A stretch of DNA of 12,182 bases from an uncultured Bacteroidales bacterium (GTDB lineage Bacteria; Bacteroidota; Bacteroidia; Bacteroidales; UBA932). A model generated the notes under the pieces. That model did not search any database. It was not told where the DNA came from and worked only from the letters and a program-made list of their open reading frames with translations. Position 1 is the first letter of the stretch; each line of letters opens with the position of its first letter. Made by a program: the position numbers and the translations under genes. Shown here piece by piece: positions 6,007 through 12,182 of this stretch. Location: positions 1-12,182 of the forward strand of contig ONFK01000020.1 of assembly GCA_900317065.1 (NCBI GenBank). Reading direction: 5' to 3'.

Positions 6007-8955
6007 ATGAGGAAGTTCAGCATCATATTTTTTCTGTTTTTGGCCTTTTCTGCAGGACTCTCCGCGCAGATAGTCACCTCCGGAGCCGACCCCGTTTCCA
6101 TAAAGTGGAAAGAGATGGAAAGCGAGAATTTCCGCATAGTCTATCCGGAAGAAACGGACTCCCTCGCAAGGGAATATCTGCGCTCCCTGGAAAGCTTTGC
6201 CGCGGCCACCAGGCCCACCATAGGATTCTCGCCCAACGAATTGTACCGCAGGAAGATGCCGGTAATCCTCCACGCATATTCCGCCACTTCCAACGGCATG
6301 GTCACCTGGGCTCCCAGGCGCATGGAACTCTTTGCGAATCCGGATTTCTACAACCCCGAATCCACCCCCTGGATCACCCAACTTGCCGTGCACGAAGGCA
6401 GGCACGTGGCGCAGATGCAGTTCCCGCGCGCCAGCCGCGTGTTCAAGCCGCTTGAGTATTTCATAGGAGAACTCTCCACCGGCGCGGCATCAGCCATCTA
6501 TCCCGGGCCCGCCCTGCTCGAAGGAGATGCCGTTACGGCGGAGACAGCCCTCACCAGCAGCGGGCGCGGGCGCACCGCCGACTTCCTGGAATACGTGCAC
6601 GTGGCGCTCGCCGACAATCTCTACCGCGATTTCTGGCAGTGGCGCTACGGCTCGCAGAAACGGTACACCCCGGACCATTACCGCAGCGGATATATGCTAG
6701 TCGCAGGCATGCGCACCGCCTTCGGCGACACCCTCTTCACGCGCAGATACTTCGAGAACGTCAACTCGCGCATACTTCCCTTCAACGTCCTGCCGAAGAC
6801 CATCGCCCAGGGCAGCAAGTACAAGAAGAATCTCTACACCGGCTTCAACGCCATCCAGGAAGCTTTCCGGGAGGAATGGGCGGCTGCCGACAGCGCGAGG
6901 GCCCCGTTCTTCGAGGGCAGGGACTTCGTCGGAGCAGGACGCCTCTACGACTCCTACACCTCGCTCACTTTCGGAGATGACGGCCTCTACGCCCTGCACG
7001 CCGGCCTGGACAGGCCCCGCGAACTCGTGCGCATCGACTCCTCCGGGCGCGTGGAAGTGATGGGGGCCTTCGCAAACGAGACGTCCCGCCTCGCATACGA
7101 CCTTTTCAACCGCAGGCTGGTATGGTCCGAGCACCGTCCATCCGCCCTGCTGGCGCTCAAGTCCTGGTCGAAGTTGAGATTCATCCAGGACGGCGGAGCC
7201 ATCAGGACATTCGCGACCGAAGGCCGTCTGTTCAACCCCGCCCCCTGCAAGGACAAACCCGTCTTGGCAGCCGTCCGTCAGTACGAAAACGGCCGCATCT
7301 CCGTCGTGCTGATGGCCTCCAACCGCTGCACTCAGTACGATGAAATCTTCGCTCCGGCCGGCCTGCAGCCCGTCGAACCCGTCTGGGTGGGAGAAGATCT
7401 CTACGCCAGCGCCATCTCCGAAGACGGCTTCAGCATCTACAGCCTGCCGGACTGGACACCCATCTTCGCGCCGGCACATTCCAAGATAAACCGCCTGTTC
7501 GAAAGGGACGGGCTCATCTGGTTTACCTCCGACCGCAGCGGGGTGAACGAACTTCATTCCCTGGACCCGCATTCAGGGGAACTCCTCCAGAGGACGAACC
7601 TGCGATTCGGAGGGAACGAGTTCGCATTTGCGCCCACCGGAGAACTCTACTACAGCGCACCCACCGCCGACGGGCGCGTGATAAGGGTGCTGGATTTCGT
7701 CCTGAGCCTGCCAGTGAGTTTCGGGGCCTTCCATTCCGAAAGCGCCGAGATGCTGAGCGCGCAGGAGACGCTGTCGCCCGGACCCTACGACGGGCCGATT
7801 TCGGAGGGAAAACCCTATTCCAAGCTGCTGCAGCCCTTCCGCCTGCACTCCTGGGCACCCATGTACGTGGAGTACGATCCGGTCGAGAGACTCTCTCTGG
7901 AGAGCACTTATTCGGATGGAAGCCTGGGCGCCACAGCCATGTTCCAGAACGAACTCGGCACCGCCTGGGGATCCATCGGCGTTGGTCTGATGGCGACGAA
8001 AGACACCCTCGGCACGGGCTATACCCTCGCTGAGGGCGAACTGGGACTGCCGACCGAGTTCCGGCCATCGCTACACGCTCAGTATGTGTGGACAGGCTGG
8101 GGGCCGATAATCGAGTTCCGGGGCGACTACAACGAAAGGAATGTCCACCGGCTGGACTACACCCGCGTTTCCACCGAAAAAGGCATGCAGTTCCCGGAAA
8201 AGTATTCCATCAGGGACAAGCCTTTCCTGAATCTTTCCGCAGGCATCTCCCTACCTTTCAATCTGAGCGGAGGGGGCTGGAAAGCGGGTATCATCCCAGC
8301 GTACAGGGTGTCGTGGTCGAACGATCAGTATTCCTCCCTGGATGTTAAGCAGTTGACCAACACGGTAGTAATCAGGATTATACCTCACAACTGGTTGCTG
8401 CTCAGCAAGTTCAGTCTGCGCGGCTATGTAAGCAGACCTGTCGCCGAGTCGGGGATATTCCCCCGCTTCGGCATTGGAGCGGAGGCGGGCTTCACCCGCA
8501 CGCACAATCTGCAGAGCAACACCCCGGGCTACTATTATGCAAAGGTTTACGGTTATATTCCGGGCCTTATGAGCACCCACGGCCTGAGGCTTGCCGCTGA
8601 AGGCCGCAGCAATTACGGGTGGGAAGGAGACTGGAAAAAAGCGCAGCAGTATTCGCTCAGTGCCGATTATGCCTTCCCCTTCCTCGCATTGGACTGGAGC
8701 GGGCTGAGCCCCTATCTGTATCTGAGGAACTTCGAGGCCTTGCTGCACGGAGGAGCGGAATTCTCGTCTTACGAGGAACTGATAGGCACCAAGAAGGATT
8801 CCGTTCAGGATTTCTATGCTGGAGCCACCTTGCGCGCACGCTTCTCCAACTTCCTTTGGGTGCCCTACGACACCTACATCGGCATCCGCGGAATCTACAA
8901 CTTCACCGACCCTTCCAAGAGCGGGTTCGAAGCCGTCTTCGGGGTGGATCTGTAG
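6007..8955 (+). CDS. Secreted HEGRH zinc-peptidase-like, beta-propeller and outer-membrane barrel protein
   Basis: A 982-residue exported protein that I can divide into parts but not name. Residues 1-20 are a signal peptide with likely cleavage at LSA/Q. Residues 30-300 resemble a gluzincin peptidase: HEGRH at 129-133 fits HExxH, and LLEGDAVTAE at 170-179 fits the downstream Glu-Gly-x-Ala motif supplying the third zinc ligand (Glu172). Residues about 310-565 have repeated short strands with Gly, Asp and aromatic residues, including WFTSDRSG at 505-512, as in TolB-like propellers. From HSWAP at 614-618 to the C-terminus, alternating polar and hydrophobic strands with many Tyr, Trp and Gly suggest an outer-membrane beta-barrel, ending in FGVDL. 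The catalytic residues are intact, but activity is inferred. Similar architecture exists, as far as I recall, among uncharacterised Bacteroidota proteins. It is divergent to the Na/Pi transporter. Confidence 0.7.
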   Translation: MRKFSIIFFLFLAFSAGLSAQIVTSGADPVSIKWKEMESENFRIVYPEETDSLAREYLRSLESFAAATRPTIGFSPNELYRRKMPVILHAYSATSNGMVTWAPRRMELFANPDFYNPESTPWITQLAVHEGRHVAQMQFPRASRVFKPLEYFIGELSTGAASAIYPGPALLEGDAVTAETALTSSGRGRTADFLEYVHVALADNLYRDFWQWRYGSQKRYTPDHYRSGYMLVAGMRTAFGDTLFTRRYFENVNSRILPFNVLPKTIAQGSKYKKNLYTGFNAIQEAFREEWAAADSARAPFFEGRDFVGAGRLYDSYTSLTFGDDGLYALHAGLDRPRELVRIDSSGRVEVMGAFANETSRLAYDLFNRRLVWSEHRPSALLALKSWSKLRFIQDGGAIRTFATEGRLFNPAPCKDKPVLAAVRQYENGRISVVLMASNRCTQYDEIFAPAGLQPVEPVWVGEDLYASAISEDGFSIYSLPDWTPIFAPAHSKINRLFERDGLIWFTSDRSGVNELHSLDPHSGELLQRTNLRFGGNEFAFAPTGELYYSAPTADGRVIRVLDFVLSLPVSFGAFHSESAEMLSAQETLSPGPYDGPISEGKPYSKLLQPFRLHSWAPMYVEYDPVERLSLESTYSDGSLGATAMFQNELGTAWGSIGVGLMATKDTLGTGYTLAEGELGLPTEFRPSLHAQYVWTGWGPIIEFRGDYNERNVHRLDYTRVSTEKGMQFPEKYSIRDKPFLNLSAGISLPFNLSGGGWKAGIIPAYRVSWSNDQYSSLDVKQLTNTVVIRIIPHNWLLLSKFSLRGYVSRPVAESGIFPRFGIGAEAGFTRTHNLQSNTPGYYYAKVYGYIPGLMSTHGLRLAAEGRSNYGWEGDWKKAQQYSLSADYAFPFLALDWSGLSPYLYLRNFEALLHGGAEFSSYEELIGTKKDSVQDFYAGATLRARFSNFLWVPYDTYIGIRGIYNFTDPSKSGFEAVFGVDL

Positions 8956-9002
8956 AAGCGGCCGAGGGCGGGGTCGTACAGGCGCTCCGCAGCATTGCCC
9001 CC

Positions 9003-9082
9003 GTGCCCAAAACCTGCCAAAACGGGCACCAAGCCCTTAAATTTTCCCCTTCCGTGCCCAAAAAGCCACTTTTCGGGCACGG
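9003..9082. repeat. Tandem pair of GTGCCC/GGGCAC hairpins in gene-free stretch 8956-9235
   Basis: In the 280-nt gap after the large secreted protein, unit one (9003-9029) pairs GTGCCC with GGGCAC around AAAACCTGCCAAAAC. Unit two (9052-9082) pairs CCGTGCCC with GGGCACGG, and after one mismatch adds AAAAG/CTTTT around a CCA loop, a very stable hairpin of 13 bp. GTGCCC recurs 51 nt apart, the same period as the pair at 1-85. No T-run follows unit two; unit one is followed by the AT-rich TTAAATTTT after an extra 9 nt. They may end or protect the upstream mRNA, or be a dispersed repeat. The rest of the gap holds the promoter of the next gene and no gene I can support. Confidence 0.75.
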
Positions 9083-9207
9083 GATTTCAGGGATTGAGGA
9101 CATTGCAGTTGATAAGACCGAAGCCCGGCAGGTGCTCGTGGCACGGCAAAAAGCAGAAGCTGTGTCCCTGCCCCGAGAGGTTCAGACACGGTTTTATAGA
9201 TTTTTCC

Positions 9208-9215
9208 TATATTTG
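9208..9215 (+). promoter_or_regulatory. -7 promoter element of the ABC importer operon
   Basis: TATATTTG is a full match to TAnnTTTG, 20 nt before the TTG start codon at 9236, giving a leader of about 17 nt. No good TTTG is found 19-21 nt upstream. The position supports the TTG start. Confidence 0.5.
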
Positions 9216-9235
9216 AAGCCTAAATCGTTCAACAG

Positions 9236-10699
9236 TTGAAAACATTACACCTGAACCAGATCCTTGTGCCGATATGTCTGTCGGCATTGATTTCCTGCGG
9301 CGGAGGGCAGGGTAAAACTCCTGAACTCACCTGCGAGGCCGATCTTCCGGGCCATGTACTCACGACAATGGCCGGTTCGTGCTACGACGGAAAGTATTCG
9401 AATATCGAAGGTTTGACCACGATGCTCATGAATTCCGAAGCCGATGCGATCCAGGCGGTCCGCCAGGGCATCGCCGAGGTCTTCGTCTGCGATGAAACTG
9501 TCCTTACCGACGAGAGTCTCAAAGAACTCGGCCTCAAGGTCGCCTTCAAGGGGAAGGACGAATTTGCATGCGCGATAGCCTTCCCTAAAGGAGACACGGA
9601 TATCCTGCCTGAATTCAACGAATTCCTGACCATGATGAAGGCCGACGGCACCCTTGACGCGATTGTAGATTACTGGCTGCACGGCGGTCCGCCGGTACCC
9701 TACCCCGAAGCAGCCGAAATCAAGAATGAAAAGCCCATACGCTTCTCCGTGGCTGTCAGCACCGCCCCGATCGGCTATATAAAGGACGGTGAATGGACCG
9801 GACTGGACCCCGATCTCATGAAACGCTTCTGCGCATGGGCAGGCAGAAAAGTGGAAATTAATTATCTGGCCGTGGCATCGGCCATAATGGGCCTCCAGAC
9901 CGGTCAGCTGGATGCAATGGGAGGCAGTATCTTCGCAACGGAAGAACGGCGTGCTTACGTCGCTTTCTCCGACCCTTACTATATCTGCCACCCGGCCTTT
10001 TTCGTGAAGGATGAATCCGCCGTTTCGGAAGGAGGCTTCTTCTCTTGGATAAAGAAGTCGTTCAAGTCGAACTTCCTGGTGGAAAAGCGCTGGAAACTCC
10101 TGACCGACGGGCTGCTGGTTACAATGGAAATCACGCTCCTGGCAATTCTGCTCGGCACCCTGCTGGGTGTAGGGTACTGCTTCCTTGCCATGAGCCGCCG
10201 CAGATGGATGCGCAGCGCCGCGGGAGTCTACGACTATCTGATGCAGGGCATCCCGATCCTGGTGCTCCTGCTCATAATGTTCTACGTGGTGTTTGCGGGG
10301 GCCGGCATCTCGGCCGTATGGGTGGCGGTGATCACCTTCGCGCTCAATTTCGCGGCATCCGCCGGAAACGTGTTCGCCTCTTCCATCGCCTCGGTGCAGA
10401 AAGGCCAATGGGAAGCGGGCAATGCCCTTGGATTCACTCCCGTGCAGACTTTCCGCTGGATAATCTTCCCCCAGGCCCTGAAAAACGGACTCGCTCCCTA
10501 CGAGGGCCACTGCATCTCCCTGCTCAAAGGCACCTCCATAGTAGGTTATATCGCCGTGATGGATATCACCCGGGCGAGCGACCTGCTGCGAAGCCGCACT
10601 TTCGAAGCCGTCATGCCGCTGCTTGCAGTGACGGTACTCTATTTCGTCCTCGCATGGCTGCTGAGGCGTTTGTTGAATCTGGCTTTGCTCAAGAAATAA
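9236..10699 (+). CDS. Polar amino-acid ABC importer, binding protein fused to permease
   Basis: One 487-residue polypeptide carrying the periplasmic binding protein and inner-membrane permease of a polar amino-acid (glutamine/histidine class) importer. It starts with TTG: this gives a full lipoprotein signal with lipobox LISC and lipidated Cys21, whereas the next ATG lies beyond it. Residues 33-150 match the second lobe and C-terminal end of the SBP_bac_3 fold (AGSCYDG at 46-52, AEVFVCDE at 80-87, DGTLDAIVDYW at 137-147). Residues 166-260 match the N-terminal part of the first lobe (APIGYI, GLDPDLMKRF, TEERRAYVAFSDPYY ending at 249). The lobes are therefore in permuted order. The permease follows from about 280, with four to five membrane helices and the EAA loop starting EAGNALGF at 393 and continuing into IIFPQA, which contacts the ATPase. 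Substrate is not certain. The ATPase gene begins 1 nt after the stop. Confidence 0.9.
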   Translation: MKTLHLNQILVPICLSALISCGGGQGKTPELTCEADLPGHVLTTMAGSCYDGKYSNIEGLTTMLMNSEADAIQAVRQGIAEVFVCDETVLTDESLKELGLKVAFKGKDEFACAIAFPKGDTDILPEFNEFLTMMKADGTLDAIVDYWLHGGPPVPYPEAAEIKNEKPIRFSVAVSTAPIGYIKDGEWTGLDPDLMKRFCAWAGRKVEINYLAVASAIMGLQTGQLDAMGGSIFATEERRAYVAFSDPYYICHPAFFVKDESAVSEGGFFSWIKKSFKSNFLVEKRWKLLTDGLLVTMEITLLAILLGTLLGVGYCFLAMSRRRWMRSAAGVYDYLMQGIPILVLLLIMFYVVFAGAGISAVWVAVITFALNFAASAGNVFASSIASVQKGQWEAGNALGFTPVQTFRWIIFPQALKNGLAPYEGHCISLLKGTSIVGYIAVMDITRASDLLRSRTFEAVMPLLAVTVLYFVLAWLLRRLLNLALLKK

Positions 10700-10700
10700 T

Positions 10701-11777
10701 ATGATCAGCGTAAGACATCTGAAAAAGACCTTCACCAATCCCGACGGCAGCACCATCACGCCGCTCAAGGATGTGAACTTCGACATACAGCCCGGCGAGG
10801 TAGTGAGCATCATCGGCCCGTCCGGCACCGGCAAGAGCACCATGCTCCGCGCCCTGAACCTGCTCGACCCGCCCACCGGCGGAGAGATTCTTTTCGAGGG
10901 AAGGAACATTCTCGAGAAGGGCTATCCGCTCGAACAGCTGCGGCGGAAGATGGGAATGGTGTTCCAGAGTTTCAATCTCTTCCCGCATCTCAGCGTGCTG
11001 GAGAATGTGACCTTCGCGCCCGTAAAACTCCTTGGCATTCCGGAAGATCAGGCTCGCGAAGAGGCCCTCGAACTGCTCAGGAAGGTGGGTATGGCAAGCA
11101 AGGCCTCGGTGAATCCGGAGATGCTTTCCGGAGGGCAGAAGCAGCGCGTTGCCATCGCCAGGGCGCTCGCGATGAAACCGAAGGCCATCCTCTTCGACGA
11201 GCCAACCTCCGCCCTCGATCCCACGATGGTGGGAGAAGTGCTGAGCGTCATCCGCCAGCTCGCGAAGGAGGGTATGACCATGCTCATCGTCACCCACGAG
11301 ATGAAGTTCGCCCGCGACGTCAGCACCCGCATCTTCTTCATGAACGAGGGCGTACTTTACGAGGACGGCACTCCCGAACAGATCTTCGAGCACCCCCGCA
11401 GGAGCGCAACCAAGGCCTTTGTGCAGCGCATCCACAAGCAGGTGTTCGAGGTAGATGCCTCCGACGAGGGCTTCGATCCCTACGAGATGGGCACGGAGAT
11501 GGGCCGGTTCTGTCTCAAGTACGGCATCCCGCAGTACTCCGAGCCCGCCTCGGTGGTATCCAGGGAGATGCTCCGCGAGCTCGCGGCCTACCCGAACGTG
11601 ACCGTCCGCCTCTCCTACGGCGAGGTAAAGGGCGTAACTTCGGTAGATTTCATGATAAAGGATCTCGACCATTCCCCGTTGACTCCGGAGATGGACCTTT
11701 CCCAGATACGCGAGAACTCCCGGGAGATTGTTGAGGAACCCACCTCGCTTGGATTCAGGGTGAAAGTGATTTTGTAA
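10701..11777 (+). CDS. Amino-acid ABC importer ATPase with C-terminal extension
   Basis: Cytoplasmic ATPase that drives the importer encoded just upstream (GlnQ/HisP class). Walker A GPSGTGKST is at residues 39-47, Q-loop Gln89, signature LSGGQ at 142-146, Walker B AILFDEP with Asp166 and Glu167, and the switch His199. All motifs are intact. The family is normally about 240-250 residues; this protein has 358. The extra residues from about 250 (after AFVQRIHKQVFE) contain a stretch like MGRFCLKYGIPQY, a helix around SREMLRELAAY, then strands VTVRLSYGEV and VDFMIKDLD, and end in LGFRVKVIL. The pattern is faintly like a GHKL-type anti-sigma-factor fold, which I offer only as a guess; a substrate-sensing regulatory domain is the other possibility. 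It is translationally linked to the permease gene (stop TAA, one T, then ATG). Confidence 0.93.
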   Translation: MISVRHLKKTFTNPDGSTITPLKDVNFDIQPGEVVSIIGPSGTGKSTMLRALNLLDPPTGGEILFEGRNILEKGYPLEQLRRKMGMVFQSFNLFPHLSVLENVTFAPVKLLGIPEDQAREEALELLRKVGMASKASVNPEMLSGGQKQRVAIARALAMKPKAILFDEPTSALDPTMVGEVLSVIRQLAKEGMTMLIVTHEMKFARDVSTRIFFMNEGVLYEDGTPEQIFEHPRRSATKAFVQRIHKQVFEVDASDEGFDPYEMGTEMGRFCLKYGIPQYSEPASVVSREMLRELAAYPNVTVRLSYGEVKGVTSVDFMIKDLDHSPLTPEMDLSQIRENSREIVEEPTSLGFRVKVIL

Positions 11778-11784
11778 AAATATG

Positions 11785-11792
11785 TATATTTG
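11785..11792 (+). promoter_or_regulatory. -7 promoter element of the YeiH-type gene
   Basis: TATATTTG matches TAnnTTTG and lies 8 nt after the ATPase stop codon. No TTTG is at the expected 19-21 nt distance (the nearest, 11771-11774, is only 10 nt away). The leader to the ATG at 11832 would be about 35 nt. This suggests that the next gene is transcribed separately from the importer. Confidence 0.45.
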
Positions 11793-11831
11793 CGAGTTTT
11801 AAATATTACGGAAATACTAAAATCTATCGAT

Positions 11832-12182
11832 ATGAGTACTAATTCCAACCTGTCCAAGCTCTGGAAAACAGAGGACTGGCTCGCCTGCTGGCTCGGATTC
11901 ATCGTCATTGCAATCGCTGCAGTGGCAGTCCTTACCCAGGCATTCGACTTCTCCGCTCTCAAGTTCAGCACCTGGCATCTCTGGGAGAACGTTGCGGAAA
12001 AGAAATCCCTTGCAGCACAGATAAACGGCAAATTCTGGATCAAGCTCCTCCGCACCTTCTGCGTACTCGCAGTTCTGTTCGGAGCCGGCGTGAAGCTCCA
12101 GGGAGAGAAACTCAAGAAATTCATCCCTGCATTCGTCGTGCTCTTCGTGCTCGCCATCGTCGTCGGTAATGCTTTGGCAGAG
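11832..12182 (+). CDS. YeiH-type putative sulfate exporter family membrane protein, 5' part
   Basis: The first 117 residues of a membrane protein cut off by the window end; the frame is open to the last base. The N-terminus contains LWKTEDWLACWLGF at 10-23, running into a hydrophobic helix to about residue 37. A soluble segment with FSTWHLWENVAEK follows, then FWIKLLRTFCVLAVLFGAGVKLQG and a further helix IPAFVVLFVLAIVVGNALAE. This pattern fits the UPF0324/YeiH family (COG2855), annotated as putative sulfate exporters on limited evidence. Bacteroidota members, as I recall, carry the same Lys-Thr-Glu-Asp-Trp N-terminal motif. It is 54 nt from the importer ATPase gene and has its own -7 element. 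Substrate is not deducible here. Confidence 0.8.
   Translation, partial: MSTNSNLSKLWKTEDWLACWLGFIVIAIAAVAVLTQAFDFSALKFSTWHLWENVAEKKSLAAQINGKFWIKLLRTFCVLAVLFGAGVKLQGEKLKKFIPAFVVLFVLAIVVGNALAE

Noticed and set aside
5947..6405. N-terminal extension of the Na/Pi transporter up to position 6405
   Set aside because: The added 153 codons are antisense to the signal peptide and peptidase-like domain of the divergent gene and have no transporter similarity; ATG 5946 places the first membrane helix at the N-terminus.
9052..9082. Intrinsic terminator of the large secreted-protein gene
   Set aside because: The hairpin is strong but is followed by GATTTCAGGG, not a T-run, and it lies about 100 nt after the stop codon.
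9162..9189. Third hairpin unit after the 9003-9082 pair (GTGTC with GACAC)
   Set aside because: The stem is only 5 bp, the core does not match, and it is about 6 nt out of the 51-nt register.
9245..10909. Long minus-strand open frame (554 codons) opposite the importer genes
   Set aside because: It is the antisense shadow of a clearly coding plus-strand operon with intact lipobox, EAA loop and Walker motifs; its translation is low-complexity, rich in His, Gly and Glu, with no recognisable domain.

Overview
The window looks like a chromosomal segment of a GC-rich member of the Bacteroidota, probably a gut- or rumen-type Bacteroidales. Evidence: several genes are preceded by the TAnnTTTG -7 element of the Bacteroidota primary sigma factor (one with TTTG exactly 20 nt upstream), leaders are A-rich without clear Shine-Dalgarno sites, and the gene set is typical of the group (CpXC protein, Fic-HTH protein, Na/Pi cotransporter with a PhoU tail, fused binding protein-permease). 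Genus is not decidable from the sequence. No tRNA, rRNA, insertion sequence or CRISPR array is visible.

Layout. 1-154: two tandem hairpin repeats, then an imperfect palindrome filling the spacer of a promoter, then galK (155-1297, +). 1294-3913: three minus-strand genes, in transcription order prmC, a Fic-domain protein with a winged-helix tail, and a CpXC zinc-ribbon-like protein. The last converges on galK with a 4-nt stop-codon overlap. 3914-4203: a gene-free stretch with inverted and direct repeats. 4204-5946 (-): Na/Pi cotransporter family protein. 60 nt away and divergent, 6007-8955 (+): a large secreted protein that reads as zinc-peptidase-like domain, beta-propeller and outer-membrane beta-barrel. 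8956-9235: gene-free, with a second pair of tandem hairpins. 9236-11777 (+): a two-gene amino-acid ABC importer, a lipoprotein-type binding protein fused to its permease followed after 1 nt by the ATPase. 11832-end (+): start of a YeiH-type membrane protein, cut by the window edge.

Functional grouping. galK is a stand-alone sugar kinase here, with no other Leloir gene in view. prmC, fic and the CpXC gene are close and co-directional but each has its own candidate -7 element. The importer genes form a clear operon and together encode a complete transporter in two polypeptides.

Most notable points: (1) the hairpin pairs at 1-85 and 9003-9082 share a core sequence and an identical 51-nt period, but have different arms that each stay self-complementary; (2) the binding protein of the importer has its lobes in permuted order (second lobe, C-terminal part of first lobe, then N-terminal part of first lobe, then permease); (3) the importer ATPase carries an unusual C-terminal domain of about 105 residues; (4) the three-module HEGRH-propeller-barrel protein; (5) a promoter placement that predicts a leaderless mRNA for the CpXC gene; (6) an operator-like palindrome fitting exactly between the -33 and -7 elements of galK.
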